64,000 nt of DNA from Parapristionchus giblindavisi. Its lineage: Eukaryota > Nematoda > Chromadorea > Rhabditida > Diplogasteridae. How positions within the stretch are numbered: position 1 is the first letter of the stretch; every line of letters begins with the position of its first letter. The stretch spans positions 496,001 through 560,000 of the forward strand of contig CALSFV010000051.1 in assembly GCA_943737045.1 (NCBI GenBank). The letters run 5' to 3'. The translations under genes were made by a program, and so were the position numbers. The notes under the pieces are model-generated. The model searched no databases. It saw only the letters and a list, made by a program, of their open reading frames with translations, and was not told the origin of the DNA. Shown here one piece after another: positions 31,986 through 42,736 of this stretch.

Positions 31986-34900
31986 ATGAATGCTCACAAC
32001 ATCTCCAAGGCTTATGAGAAGGTTTTATTGATTTATTGATTTATCGATTTATCCAATTATTGATTTCTAAAGTAATCAATACCGTATACTTTCAGATCAT
32101 AACAAACCTGTACCAAAGTGAGCTCTACTCAAATCTCTCCACACTTTACCTCTACGATGATATCGGAATGAAAGTATTTATTTTTTTAACAATTTATTGA
32201 TTTGAAAATTTGAATATTCCGAAAAATCGATAATTCAGAGCATACCGGCGACAGCGGCGACGAAGAGTATCCTGATACGGTAAGATTTTAAAAATGTTGG
32301 CAATACTCTCTCGCAGACAAGGAAAGCGAGAGAGTGCGGCCAGAGCGGAGAGTTTCAAATTATCTCGGTTACGCTTATTTTTATGACGTTTAGCGATAAG
32401 ATTAGATTAAAGCGGATTAAATTAAAGCCAGTCAATGGTCTATTACATCACGTAACTGTTGTTTGTGGATAATGTAATGTTTTGAAATATTGGAAATGCC
32501 ACTGATTATCCATCCTTCGTGGACAACAAATGATTAATGGCGCGATTTCTAGCCGAAAATCGGGAGTTTCCAGGGTTACAAAATGCCCAGAAGAGGGAAA
32601 AGATTTCCATCATATACATATATAGGAACTTCATTTCAACTGAAGATGGTGAATTTCGCCGAAACGTTTTGACTAAATTAAGCATCTATCTTGTCTTCTG
32701 CCCCATTAGCTTCACAAAGAAAAACCATATCTATACCTAGGAATCAGTCATGTATCACCGCGCTTTCATATTTTATGATATATAAAAACGGTGATACACG
32801 ATTGAACCGGCACTACTTCATAATAGGTTACCAGTCCAAAATAATAGTATAAATGTCTAATATAAACGTCCTTTCCTTGCTGTTTATTTCGTTTTTCATA
32901 TCCTTTTGGACTTGCCCGGTGTTCTGGTCCCTTGTTCTGAAGTAGTGCCGAATGAACCTTGTTCTAAAATCGTATTAGCAGTTTATACCACAAGATGCTT
33001 CTGTTCTGCCCAGTTATCCTTTTATAGCCAAATAAGGGAGGGAATGTGGAAACAATGGAAGAATACCTGAAAACGGTATTTAAAAAAAGAATACCTAGGC
33101 GGAAAAAATGTAGTGGTATAGTCCGTATAAAATGTACTTGCCTTGCTACTTGCTGCTAAATACGGAAATAACTATCGATCAACTCCCCATCTTTTCCTCT
33201 CTTCCTTCCTCGCTCTATCTGACCTACCTACTATCTCACTTGTGCTCTCTCTCTCTCTAAACATAGAAACACATTGTGGCTGTGGCTCGTACTAAATAAC
33301 CAAGTGTATTTTACACGGTCGATATAAACTACTTATGGTAAATTTACTATTGTGGCGTTGAAAACACGCACAAAGACAAGAAACAAAAGAGGCGATGACA
33401 GTCTCCTCAACTTTTCCAATCTTTTCGTAACTTTTTTTAATAAATAAATAAATAAATTGCAGATACTGCAATGACTCTCTCATCAACGACTACGTCGGTG
33501 TTCTCGCCCAGATTATGGTGCTGAAGGAGGAGGAAAAGATCGATTTGTCAGTCATTTTTCAGCTTTCATTTAAAACAGGGGCTAAACAGAGTAAGTAGGC
33601 TCTTATATGAATGGTTGACCACTCACGTCTGTAAGTTTAGCCTATTCAAAGCTAATTTTGAAATTGTCCGCTCTACCAATGCTCTCTCTCGTTTTCTTTG
33701 TCTGTGAGAGATCGTTGCCAGAGTGAAGAACTTCAATTTAGAATAGCTTCGAGTACACCATCAACCACTTGTATCAAGCTCCAGCTATGATTTGGGTCAC
33801 CAGATCTGAAGCAATATGGCACGGTTCCGCTAAGGCCCTGTTTCTTGACAATCTTCGTCCCATCTTTGTCAGTAATATTAGCCATATATTTACGAAATAG
33901 GAGATGAGGGATCGGAACCGATTCCGCGATGAAGACTTCCTGTGTTTACCGCCAACGTGTGCATCTTCTCGTGCTTTTTGTTCCGTGTTCTCTCGTAGAC
34001 GCAGTAGTATTATACCTGATGTAGTGAAGAGAATGAATGAAAGAGATAGTATTGGGACTTCGTGGGTTTCGAACAGGACCTGGGATGGGCTTAAAATGAA
34101 TATTTTACGGATCCGTAAAATCCAAAAAAATCCGCAAAATCCGTAAACGTAAAATGCCATGTTAGGACCTGACTAGAAAAGCTGTTCATCATTGAGAAAG
34201 TCTCCAAAATCTGAATAAATAAATAAATAAATACATTTGTAGTTCGCCCCTGTTCACCATCCTGCTCTCCTCATTGTTCCTGTTGGTGGGCGCGATTGGC
34301 GCAGTCGGCAACGTCCTCACCGTCTGGGTACGTCACAATATCGATTTATTGGCGCTAGGTCGGATCAGAACCGATGAATGAGAACCGGTTGAAGGATAAC
34401 TATTTGCTATGAGAGACAGGCACAAACAATATTAATATTAATAATAATAATAATTATAATAATAATAATAATAATAATATTAATAATAATAATAATTATA
34501 ATAATAATAATAATATTTTATACGCTGACGGCATACTCTCTCATATTTGAGATATAGGTTATCTAACATACGACAATTAGAAAGACGTTGTCTCAAATGT
34601 GAGATAACTTACAAGGGAAGCACAACCGAAAACGTGTTAGATCCCGAAAGCGACTCACATGGTTGGTCAGGGCTGAGGGGGAGATGGCCATACGTGATTT
34701 CAGAAGGTGCTCATCGGACCTACTAATCGATGTTTTCGATCGATGTTTTTTCGGCACATTTTTCGCTAAAATCCCCCTATGTATTACACGGTAGACCGCT
34801 TGGATGCCCTATGAGTGGCAAGGGATAGGGACCATCTGCCTCGAAGGCTCAATCGGGAGCGCATCTGACTATCACCCCAATGCCCCCTGGTACTATTCCC

Positions 34901-37900
34901 GCCGCGGTCAAAATTTTTTTGCAAATTTTTACAAACTCCCACAACTTTATTTTCATTGTTATGTGATATGTGTGCTTTAAAATATTAATTGAAAATATTA
35001 AAAGAAGAAAAATAATTTATGTGGGCATTTTGTATAGCAAAAAAACAAACTTAAACAAAAAAATGTAAACAATTTTTTCACAAAAAAAAACAATTTTGAT
35101 TTATTTTGATTGATTTCAATTCAAATTTTTTGTATTGGTCTTTGGGCTTTAAAAAATGTCTTGTCGAGTTACCGAATGAACAAGGAAACAACAATTTTTT
35201 CACCGGTTTGGAAAAAGTCAGTTTGCGTTAACTTGCTAACTTGTGGTGTGGTGTAGCGATATACGATAGGTGAATATCATCGATTTTTACTGGAGATCAA
35301 AATTATTAATGCATATTTTTAAGTTATTTTTTTGCACAAAATGTTAACATTAAAAATTTTATCTTCTTTCATCATCTTCCATTCTCACGTAAGAGCTCAT
35401 AAATGACGATAAAACGATGAAAATAAAGTTGAGGGAGTTTGTAAAAATTTGCAAAAAAATTTTGACCGCGGCGGGAATAGTACCAGGGGATATTGGGGTG
35501 ATAGTCAGATGCGCTCCCGATTGAGCCTTCGAGGCAGATGCTCTCTATACCTTGCCACTCATAGGGCATCCAAGCGGTCTACCGTGTAATACATAGGGGG
35601 ATTTTAGCGAAAAATGTGCCGAAAAAAACATCGATCGAAAACATCGATTAGTAGGTCCGATGAGCACCTTCTGAAATCACGTATGGCCATCTCCCCCTCA
35701 GCCCTGACCAACCATGTGAGTCGCTTTCGGGATCTAACACGTTTTCAGTTGTGCTTCCCTTGTTAGTTAGCTTACTCCAGTCCCCGTTACAATCTCGAGC
35801 GAGAGAGTATTATCTAACGTGTCTTTTTGAGAGAGTTTGGAGTAAGCTAACCTATATCTATAGCTGAACAGTTAGACAACCTATATCTAAGAGAATTTGC
35901 CGTGAGTGTACATTAAAATGAACGCATCGGGGATGGGGAATATCTGTTAGAAATGAATAGAAAAAGAATGGAAATGGTTATCATCCAGTCAGTTCTTATT
36001 CATCGGTCCTTATCCGACCTAGTGCCGATTATTGATTGCTAAATCATCAATTATCGATTGATTTAGGTGATCTACTCGACCACTTCTCTGCACTCGCACA
36101 CCAATCTCTTTCTCGCCTCGCTCGCCATATCTGATCTATTATTGATCGTGGTCGGTGTGCCCTTTGATCTACTCGATATGTGGAGGTACACCCACGTGCT
36201 GCGGATGCCGGCGTACTGCGAAATTGCGAGTGAGTGATCTTTATTGATTGATAAATCGATAATGATCTTTGATCTTTAGTCTTTGATCTTTGTCCCTCTA
36301 ACATATATCTACGTCCATCGATCATTCAAACACTTGATCTTTGATCTTTGTAGTCCACTATTTGCTCTTCATTTACAGTCATCATGGTTTTCTCACAACT
36401 TGATTCTTGATCTTTGATCTTTGCGTTTTGATATTTGATCTTTGATCTTTGACATTTCTCAGGTACATCGATCAATCTCTTCACGTTCGCCTCCACGCTC
36501 ACCGTAGTATTTCTCACCTTTGAGCGATTCGTCGCTATCTGTCATCCGTTTGTGCTGCGGATGTGGTTTGATCGGAAAAAGGTTTGTAGTTTGATACCTT
36601 TGATCTTTGATCTCTGATCTCTGATCTCTCTCTCTCAGGTAATCCGTCTCATCTACGCAATATGGTTCATCGCCCTTCTGCCGTCGCTCTACATCGGACT
36701 ACAGGTGCGCTCTTTGATCTCTGAACTCTGTAGTTTGATCTTTGATCTCTAGACTCTGTAGTTTGATCTTTGATCCCTGGACGCTGTAGTTTGATATTTG
36801 ATCTTTGTAGTTTAAACGAGTCGCACGAGACATGTGTGGTCATCTGACTGAAGAGGGTCGATGCGATTATGTGCCCTACGGATTCGCATATGAAATGGAG
36901 GTAACTCATTTGTAGTTTGTAGTTTGATCTTTGATCTTTGATCTCCAATAATTTGACAGGATTACGGCAAACTCATTCCTTTGTATAGATCAGCATCAGT
37001 TTCAGTGGGTTTAAACGAGCAATTAGTGCCTCCTTCTCAAATCTATCGCATTCTCCCAATCTACTCAAATTTCCCGCAATTTATCCTAATCAATATTCTT
37101 CGGAATATATCCGCCAGTTGTATCGTGCTCAGCCAATATCTCACTCTCGCTGCAACCGTACGCCTTATTCTACCGTACCGTAGTTTAGCCGCTACCGTAC
37201 CCTAACCTACCGTAATCTCTCAGATCATCGCGGTGATCACGTTCGTGCTGCCGCTGTTCTTCATCATCTACTGCTACGTGCGCATTCTGCAGACGCTGAA
37301 CGAGATGGCCAACGGTTCCGTGGTGCACATGCACACGATGCCTTCGGAACGCCGGGTGTCCCGAGTGCGTTTAGCCCCTTTCTGTCCTTTCTCAGGTGTT
37401 TGAATCCTTGCATGATCCAAGTAAAATTCGTGCAATTAATGGCATGATCTAGCACGGAAAATACTCGAATCATAGATTCTGTCATTCCATGCAAGTTACG
37501 GAAAATTCGTGCATGATCACGAACCACGGATATTCCATGCATGATCATGCATGGAATGTCGAATCATGCATGATTCTACTTGTATTCGTGATCATGCAAG
37601 GATTTCAACACCAGAGTTCTGTCCTTTCCCAAATCACACACCACACCACACCATCTCAGATGTACTCAACCGCGTCCAATCTGTCGGCAGCGGCCGCCGT
37701 CCCGCCCGGATCGCCCCTGCTTACGGTATACTGTATATATCCCCTATATCGATCGATACCGTATACCTTAACAGATGCACACGCGAGACACAGCGCCGCC
37801 GATGTCCCAGCAAGCCCAGCGGATGGTGGTGAAGATGCTGGTGAGTGCTTACAGTAACCGTATACTGTAATCAGGTTACGGTAGGTGATATTTCTAAATA

Positions 37901-38683
37901 GTCATGTCAATCAATCAATCAATCATTTTTTTCAAATCAGGCAATAGAAGGCAATGATTGATTGATTGATTGAACAGTCATGTACTGTACCTGTAACTAC
38001 AGTAATCTATGATTACCGTATCCTCGTTCAGGTTACGGTGTCTAATGTTTCCAAAGATTCCCGTACTGTAACTACAGTAATCTATGGCTACCGTATCCTC
38101 GTTCAGGTTACGGTAACCGCCGTATTCTTCGTCTGCTACCTACCGTACCACGTGCAGCGGCTGATCGTGATGCACGTGCAGTGCGAATCGAACATGTGCA
38201 AGATGCTCTATCCGATCACCGGGATTCTACAGGTGGGAAAGATCAAAGATCAAAGATCAAAGATCAGTGGTAGTAGGCACGGTTTATCGACAAAAGTGAC
38301 GTCACAAGCGCGGCCTCAACTTACGCTTCTGATGTCATACTTGTCTGCAAACCGTGTGGCAACTTTCATGGATATGGCTTTATCAGCTTTCATTCATTAT
38401 ATATGATACTGTATCATAGTTGGCTGATTTCGTTCAAATAAATAGAATCTATAACTAGTTGCCTACTAAAGATCGAAAGACAGTTCACACTAAACTTATT
38501 AGATTATTGTGTCTAAACGAAAGATCAAAGATCAACCATTTCCATTTTCAGTACGTCTCGGCCACCCTCAACCCAATCATCTACAATCTCATGTCGATCC
38601 GATTCCGCACCGCCTTCCGACGACAAATGAGCGAGGTCTTGCTGCGAAGAAAGCGAGATCTTTCGTCGATCGTTAGGATATAA
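31986..38683 (+). CDS. Class A peptide GPCR, neuromedin U/pyrokinin receptor-like (14 exons)
   Basis: Exons are 31986-32021, 32096-32173, 32239-32279, 33463-33546, 34243-34327, 36067-36229, 36463-36581, 36639-36704, 36811-36900, 37224-37364, 37660-37725, 37775-37840, 38107-38232 and 38552-38683, giving 430 residues in frame. The N-terminus of about 80 residues is extracellular, with possible N-glycosylation sites (NIS, NLS, NDS). TM1 ends GAVGNVLTVW (N103 = 1.50); TM2 has LASLAISDLL (D131 = 2.50); C159 at the top of TM3 can pair with an ECL2 Cys (233 or 242). TM3 ends ERF (183-185) followed by VAICHPF. TM6 reads FFVCYLPYHVQRL (the CWxP position is CYLP) and TM7 reads TLNPIIYN (NPxxY). The QRL after PYH and the MSIRFRTAFR tail suit the neuromedin U/pyrokinin group; ligand assignment is inference. 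There is no signal peptide. Confidence 0.9.
32809..32949. mobile_element. GGCACTACTTCA MITE in GPCR intron 3
   Basis: Ends GGCACTACTTCATAATAGG and TCTGAAGTAGTGCC are inverted. Third member of the family seen at 13749 and 16831. Confidence 0.75.
34521..35910. mobile_element. CTGACGGCA MITE, middle of three nested elements
   Basis: Ends CGCTGACGGCATACTCTCTC and AGAATTTGCCGTGAGTGT are inverted. An uninterrupted copy at 39253-39492 matches the sequence on both sides of the inner insertion. Confidence 0.8.
34612..35762. mobile_element. 1.15-kb CAAGGGAAGCAC fold-back, innermost (TSD TTA)
   Basis: Ends CAAGGGAAGCACAAC and GTTGTGCTTCCCTTG are flanked by TTA (34609-34611 and 35763-35765). The arms are about 350 bp, with a loop of about 450 bp. 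The terminal CAAGGG and the TTA site match the elements at 1216, 8670 and 41836. Confidence 0.85.
37393..37614. mobile_element. TGCATGATCA fold-back MITE in GPCR intron 10
   Basis: Ends CAGGTGTTTGAATCCTTGC and its reverse enclose many TGCATGATCA/TTCGTGATCATGCA units. Copies are at 44849-45103 and 45614-45842. Confidence 0.8.
37966..38106 (+). repeat. Tandem duplication making a second splice acceptor
   Basis: About 70 bp ending CCGTATCCTCGTTCAG|GTTACGGT is present twice, at acceptors 38031 and 38106. The stretch between them (38032-38106) is 75 nt, open and in frame with GPCR exon 13. Confidence 0.75.
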
Positions 38684-38923
38684 AGCGCTACTTCACTTTG
38701 CTCGAGGCTCCGCCCCTAATTTGCTATTCCCTCACAATGTACTGTTACAGTCCCCTCGCTACCATAGCCTCAATTGTTGCAATTGTATTTCACTCCACCG
38801 CATTCCTTACTAATGCATGAATAACGGGTAGTTCATCTTCATATTCAGCTAGCTTCGGCAATTGTTCAACTTTCCCTTCGCTACGGCCGCCCTACCTCCA
38901 TCACTTAGACCAGCTTTGCACCA

Positions 38924-39080
38924 AATTAAACTTGGTCGGATGAGAACCGATGAATAATAACTGACTGGACGATAACTATTTGCATACTTTACTTTCTACT
39001 TCACATATTTTCAATTCAAATAGTTATCTTCCAGTCGGTTCTTTTTCATCGGTTCTCTTCCTACCTAGTACCAATTAAAC
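38924..39080. mobile_element. GGTCGGATGAGAACC MITE
   Basis: Left end with TTGGTCGGATGAGAACCGAT and right end with CATCGGTTCTCTTCCTACC are inverted. It is the uninterrupted relative of 34351-36026. Boundaries are approximate. Confidence 0.7.
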
Positions 39081-39252
39081 TGCACCAATACCGAAGACTG
39101 CGTATTTATTGGTCACCATTGCGACCGAACGAAAGACATGTAAAAAAGAGTATATTTCAATGTATAATCAGTGTAAACAGAATAAATCTACCTTTATTTC
39201 TCTCTCCCCAAACAATCAACTACCACACATGCACTCTGAGCCATATACTATT

Positions 39253-39492
39253 ACACTGACGGCAACCTCTCTCATATTCGAGCCATAGGTTATCTAAGAC
39301 GCGACAATTAGAGAAAGGTTCTCTCAAATGTGAGATAACTTATTATTAGTTAGCTTACTCCAGTCCTCAATACTATCTCGAGCGAGAGAGTATTTCCTAA
39401 CGTGTATTTTTGAGAGAGTTCGCGGTAAGCTAACCTTTCTCTAGGGTAGTTCAGTAAGACAACCTATCTCTAAGAGAATTTTCCGTGAGTGT
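39253..39492. mobile_element. CTGACGGCAACC MITE, uninterrupted
   Basis: Ends CACTGACGGCAACCTCTCTC and AGAATTTTCCGTGAGTG. It serves as the empty comparator for 34521-35910. Confidence 0.75.
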
Positions 39493-41725
39493 GGGTTGCG
39501 TAATGATCAATAATGATCAACGCATGCATTAACAAGAATAAAAGAGCAAGTTAAAGCAGACGATAAAGTGAACCTGTACTATCAATATTTAGTCGAAACT
39601 CAAGCACTGCATCATCTTACTACACTAAAGTTTTAATTAGTTTTAATTACCCAAGTTTGAGAATGCTTCTTCTCTTAAAGGGAGTGTAACCTCTCTCAAT
39701 GGTCTCTTCATTGCGTACACTATTTCTCTGTTCTCTAACAACGAGAGAGCATTGCGCGTCGAAGAGACCCTTGGGAGAGGTTACGCTCGCTCCTTGCAGC
39801 TACTGCCTTCGCCAACGTCGAAGGAGAGCACCAAGGAGCTTGGCTTCTTGCCTCCAAGACTGTTCAGTCCATGTGTGGAGTAGAGGAGATGGACTATGTT
39901 GTCGAATACGGAATCAACTGTGTTCAGACAGAACCGCCGTTTCTCATCCAGCTTCGTTGAGAAGGCCAAGTCTCAAAAAGTTGCTCCAAGTACAAATTAT
40001 CTCTCGATGTAGTGTAGTCCAATCCCTCATTCGACCTCAAGGTCTTCTCTGTTATGGTCAGACAGTGTCCATCCTCTCTCCTGTATTGTACAGAACCCTT
40101 CTCAGTCTGCCTATCGGACATTCATCTATGTAATTGATTCATAAATTATTTCAGATTATAGATTCCTTATTGTGTTCAATACATATGTGTATTGTCCGTT
40201 TCACCTCTACATGAGATATTTGTCTCGTAGCAATCAATTCTCTCTCTACTAGAAGGGACCCTTCTTAACGAAAACTTGCCTTATTTTCGGGGCATGTCAT
40301 ATTTAAAAGCACTTGTTTTTTTTAATTATATTTTTCATTCTAATTATTGATAGATATTTATATCCGATCGTTTTGTTATCTGGGTTAGAGTCAGTACGTG
40401 GTCTTATGTCTCTCATACTGCTAGTAGTTTGGCATCTCTTCATTCCTCTCTCTCTCCCTTTCCTCCTCTCTGTCCAGTCCTTTCTTTGACCTCGACCTCG
40501 ATGCCTTATAATTGTTGTAGGTTAAAGATAAAATGACAGATAAAGGAGAAATCAGAAATTTTCATAAGTCAACAAAGTTCAATAAGAGCTTACTTACCAT
40601 ACTATTGAAACTGTTGCTTTAGTTTTGCATGACAAAAATTTCTGCTTTGTTCAATTTCCTTGCATTTTAGCATTTATTTAAGCATGTATTCAACAAAAAA
40701 AACATACTTTTAGGATTTTACGGAACTTTACGGATTCCGCAAAATAAAAATTTTACGGACCTATCCTAATCTCCGTAAACGTAAAATCCCAGCCTTGGCT
40801 CCCACATGAAGAAGTTCTATCGCAAACTGAGTGTTGCAGGCAATAAAACGCATACACTAAAGGTCCTCCCAGCACGAATGAGATACAGTATTGTTGGGAA
40901 CCGCAACGCGACGAAATGACGCGTACTACTATTTTGAATAATGACGCGACGCTCGCTAAAAGCAGTGAAAAATCCTATATTTCGTTATTTCTGTCGATAT
41001 TTGTGAATAAGACTTTTATTTATATTTCGTATATTCTAATATCTTGCAGACCTATAGATGCATCTATATTACTGACAAAAGCTTGCAGTTTGCCGTCGCG
41101 ATTACGATTTTTTGCATTTATTCAGTACGATTTTTTTGCTGATTTACGCATCTTTTTATAATTTCTGCATTTAGAGGGTGTGATTCTGCATTAAGCAATG
41201 ACGCGTTATACCGTAATTTTTAGCTTTGATGTGCATATGGCATCTTGTCAAAAAGGGGGCGCACGTCTTTCTGGCTTGTGTGTCCCGTCCGTTTTTCTCG
41301 CCCACACCTGAAGTTCAATGTCGGGAAATCCCTCTAATGAACATCTTATCTCATGTATCCTTTTTCGTATTCATTTCAGTTCGGAATTCGATTCTCCTTT
41401 CAATCTTTACTTCAGACCGATAGATGCATCTATATTACTGACAAAAGCTTGCAGTTTGCCGTCGCGATTACGATTTTTTTGCATTTATTCTGTACGATTT
41501 TTGCTGATTTACGCAACTTTTTAGAATTTCTGCATTTAGAGGGTGCGATTCTGCATTTAGCAATGACGCGTTATACAGTAGTTTTTAGCTTTGATGTGCA
41601 TATGGCATCTTGCTAAATAAAGAGGGCGTACATCTTTTGTGTCCCGTCTGGGGCGTTGCGGCTGCTCGCAATACCAGCGCGTATGACTAGAGCTATCTAT
41701 CTATCTAGACTATCTAGAGCTATAG

Positions 41726-41767
<42 letters not shown>

Positions 41768-41819
41768 AGGGCTATCTTGAGCTATCTATACTAGAGCTAT
41801 CACGAGATTGAAAACATGA

Positions 41820-42412
41820 ATGCTACCATGGCTTACAAGGGAAGTCAGCGGAGTCAGTCCGGGCGTTCGGGATGAGAAATACACCATTCGATAGTTCTCC
41901 AAAAAAAGAAGAACTATTCTATTAACCATTTTTTCTGATGACACCTGGGCGCCGAGATATTTGCATATTCCCCTCTCGCTTTCTGCTGAAAGAACAACCA
42001 GTCTCTTGGCTCTTCGAAGAGAAGTGGTGGCCGAGTGAGTAAGAGCCTCGTCTCAAAATCTATGTTTCCATCACTTTATCCAATGCCACCATCGTTAGTG
42101 GAATACGAGCAAAATGGTTTGAGACAAGGCTACTACCATTCGACCACCACTTCATCTCTTCGAAGAGCCAAGAGACTGGTTGTTCTTTCGCACGAGAGAA
42201 AGCGAGAGGGGAATATGCAAATATCTCGGTGCCCAGGTGTCTTCAGGAAAAATGGTTAATAGAAAAAGTTCTTCTTTTTTGGAGACCTATCGAATGGTGT
42301 ATGTCTCATCCCGAACGCCCGGACTGTCTCCGCTGACTTCCCTTGTTAGTGGTTGCAAGTTTTGCGCAGCTATCATAGCCTTGTAGGTTCGATTCCCGCT
42401 TAGGTTTCCATA
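41820..42412 (+). pseudogene. tRNA-like relic split by a transposon
   Basis: Joining the two flanks gives an A-box match TGGCTTAGTGG, with the TTA target inside it, followed about 35 nt later by a B box GGTTCGATTCC (about 42388-42398). No matching acceptor stem is visible and the T stem has a mismatch, so it is a relic rather than a working tRNA. Confidence 0.4.
41836..42345. mobile_element. 510-bp CAAGGGAAGTC fold-back (TSD TTA)
   Basis: Ends CAAGGGAAGTCAGCGGAG and a reverse right end CGCTGACTTCCCTTG are flanked by TTA at 41833-41835 and 42346-42348. The arms extend about 200 bp. The element splits a tRNA-like sequence. Confidence 0.85.
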
Positions 42413-42681
42413 TCTAAAAAATCCCGTTTCATGGATTCACTGTTATTCTTTTGTTTGGCATATGCCATCACCTATAAATTCTATTACTGATGAGGAAAAA
42501 AGATTTTTTTAAGTGTTAAAATGCGTTTTCCTATATTTTTTATTATTTTTCTCGAATTTCTCGAAAGAATATATCAAGAAATCACATACGAGAAATTTTT
42601 CTCGCACACCCCTGAAGTTCAATGTCGGGAAATCCCTCCACTGAACATCCGTGTATCTTATCTCTAGTATCCTTTTTCGTA

Positions 42682-42691
42682 TTCATTTCAG
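42682..42691 (+). promoter_or_regulatory. Candidate trans-splice acceptor of the F-box gene
   Basis: TTCATTTCAG ends at 42691, 45 nt before the ATG. The same motif is present in the duplicated flank near 41380. Confidence 0.45.
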
Positions 42692-42736
42692 TTCAGAATA
42701 CGATTCTCCTTTAATTCTTCACTTCTCCCCGAAATA

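Larger units (their letters stand above)
34351..36026. mobile_element. GGTCGGAT MITE, outermost of three nested elements
   Basis: The left end, GGCGCTAGGTCGGATCAGAA and continuing with ACCGATGAAT, matches in reverse the right end at about 35965-36026. The intact relative of about 150 bp at 38924-39080 shows the empty form, so the 1.7-kb size is due to later insertions. It fills almost all of GPCR intron 5 and includes an (AAT)n run at 34430-34515. Confidence 0.75.
38684..42736. other. Intergenic between the GPCR and the F-box gene
   Basis: No gene recognised. It contains the MITEs 38924-39080 and 39253-39492, a CTCTCAATGGTCTC repeat (39670-39790), a possible GPCR poly(A) signal AATAAA at 39181, two direct copies of a 200-bp segment (41044-41240 and 41415-41620), (TA)n at 41720-41765, the element at 41836-42345, and a duplicated F-box 5' flank (41290-41412 resembling 42595-42725). 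Confidence 0.6.
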
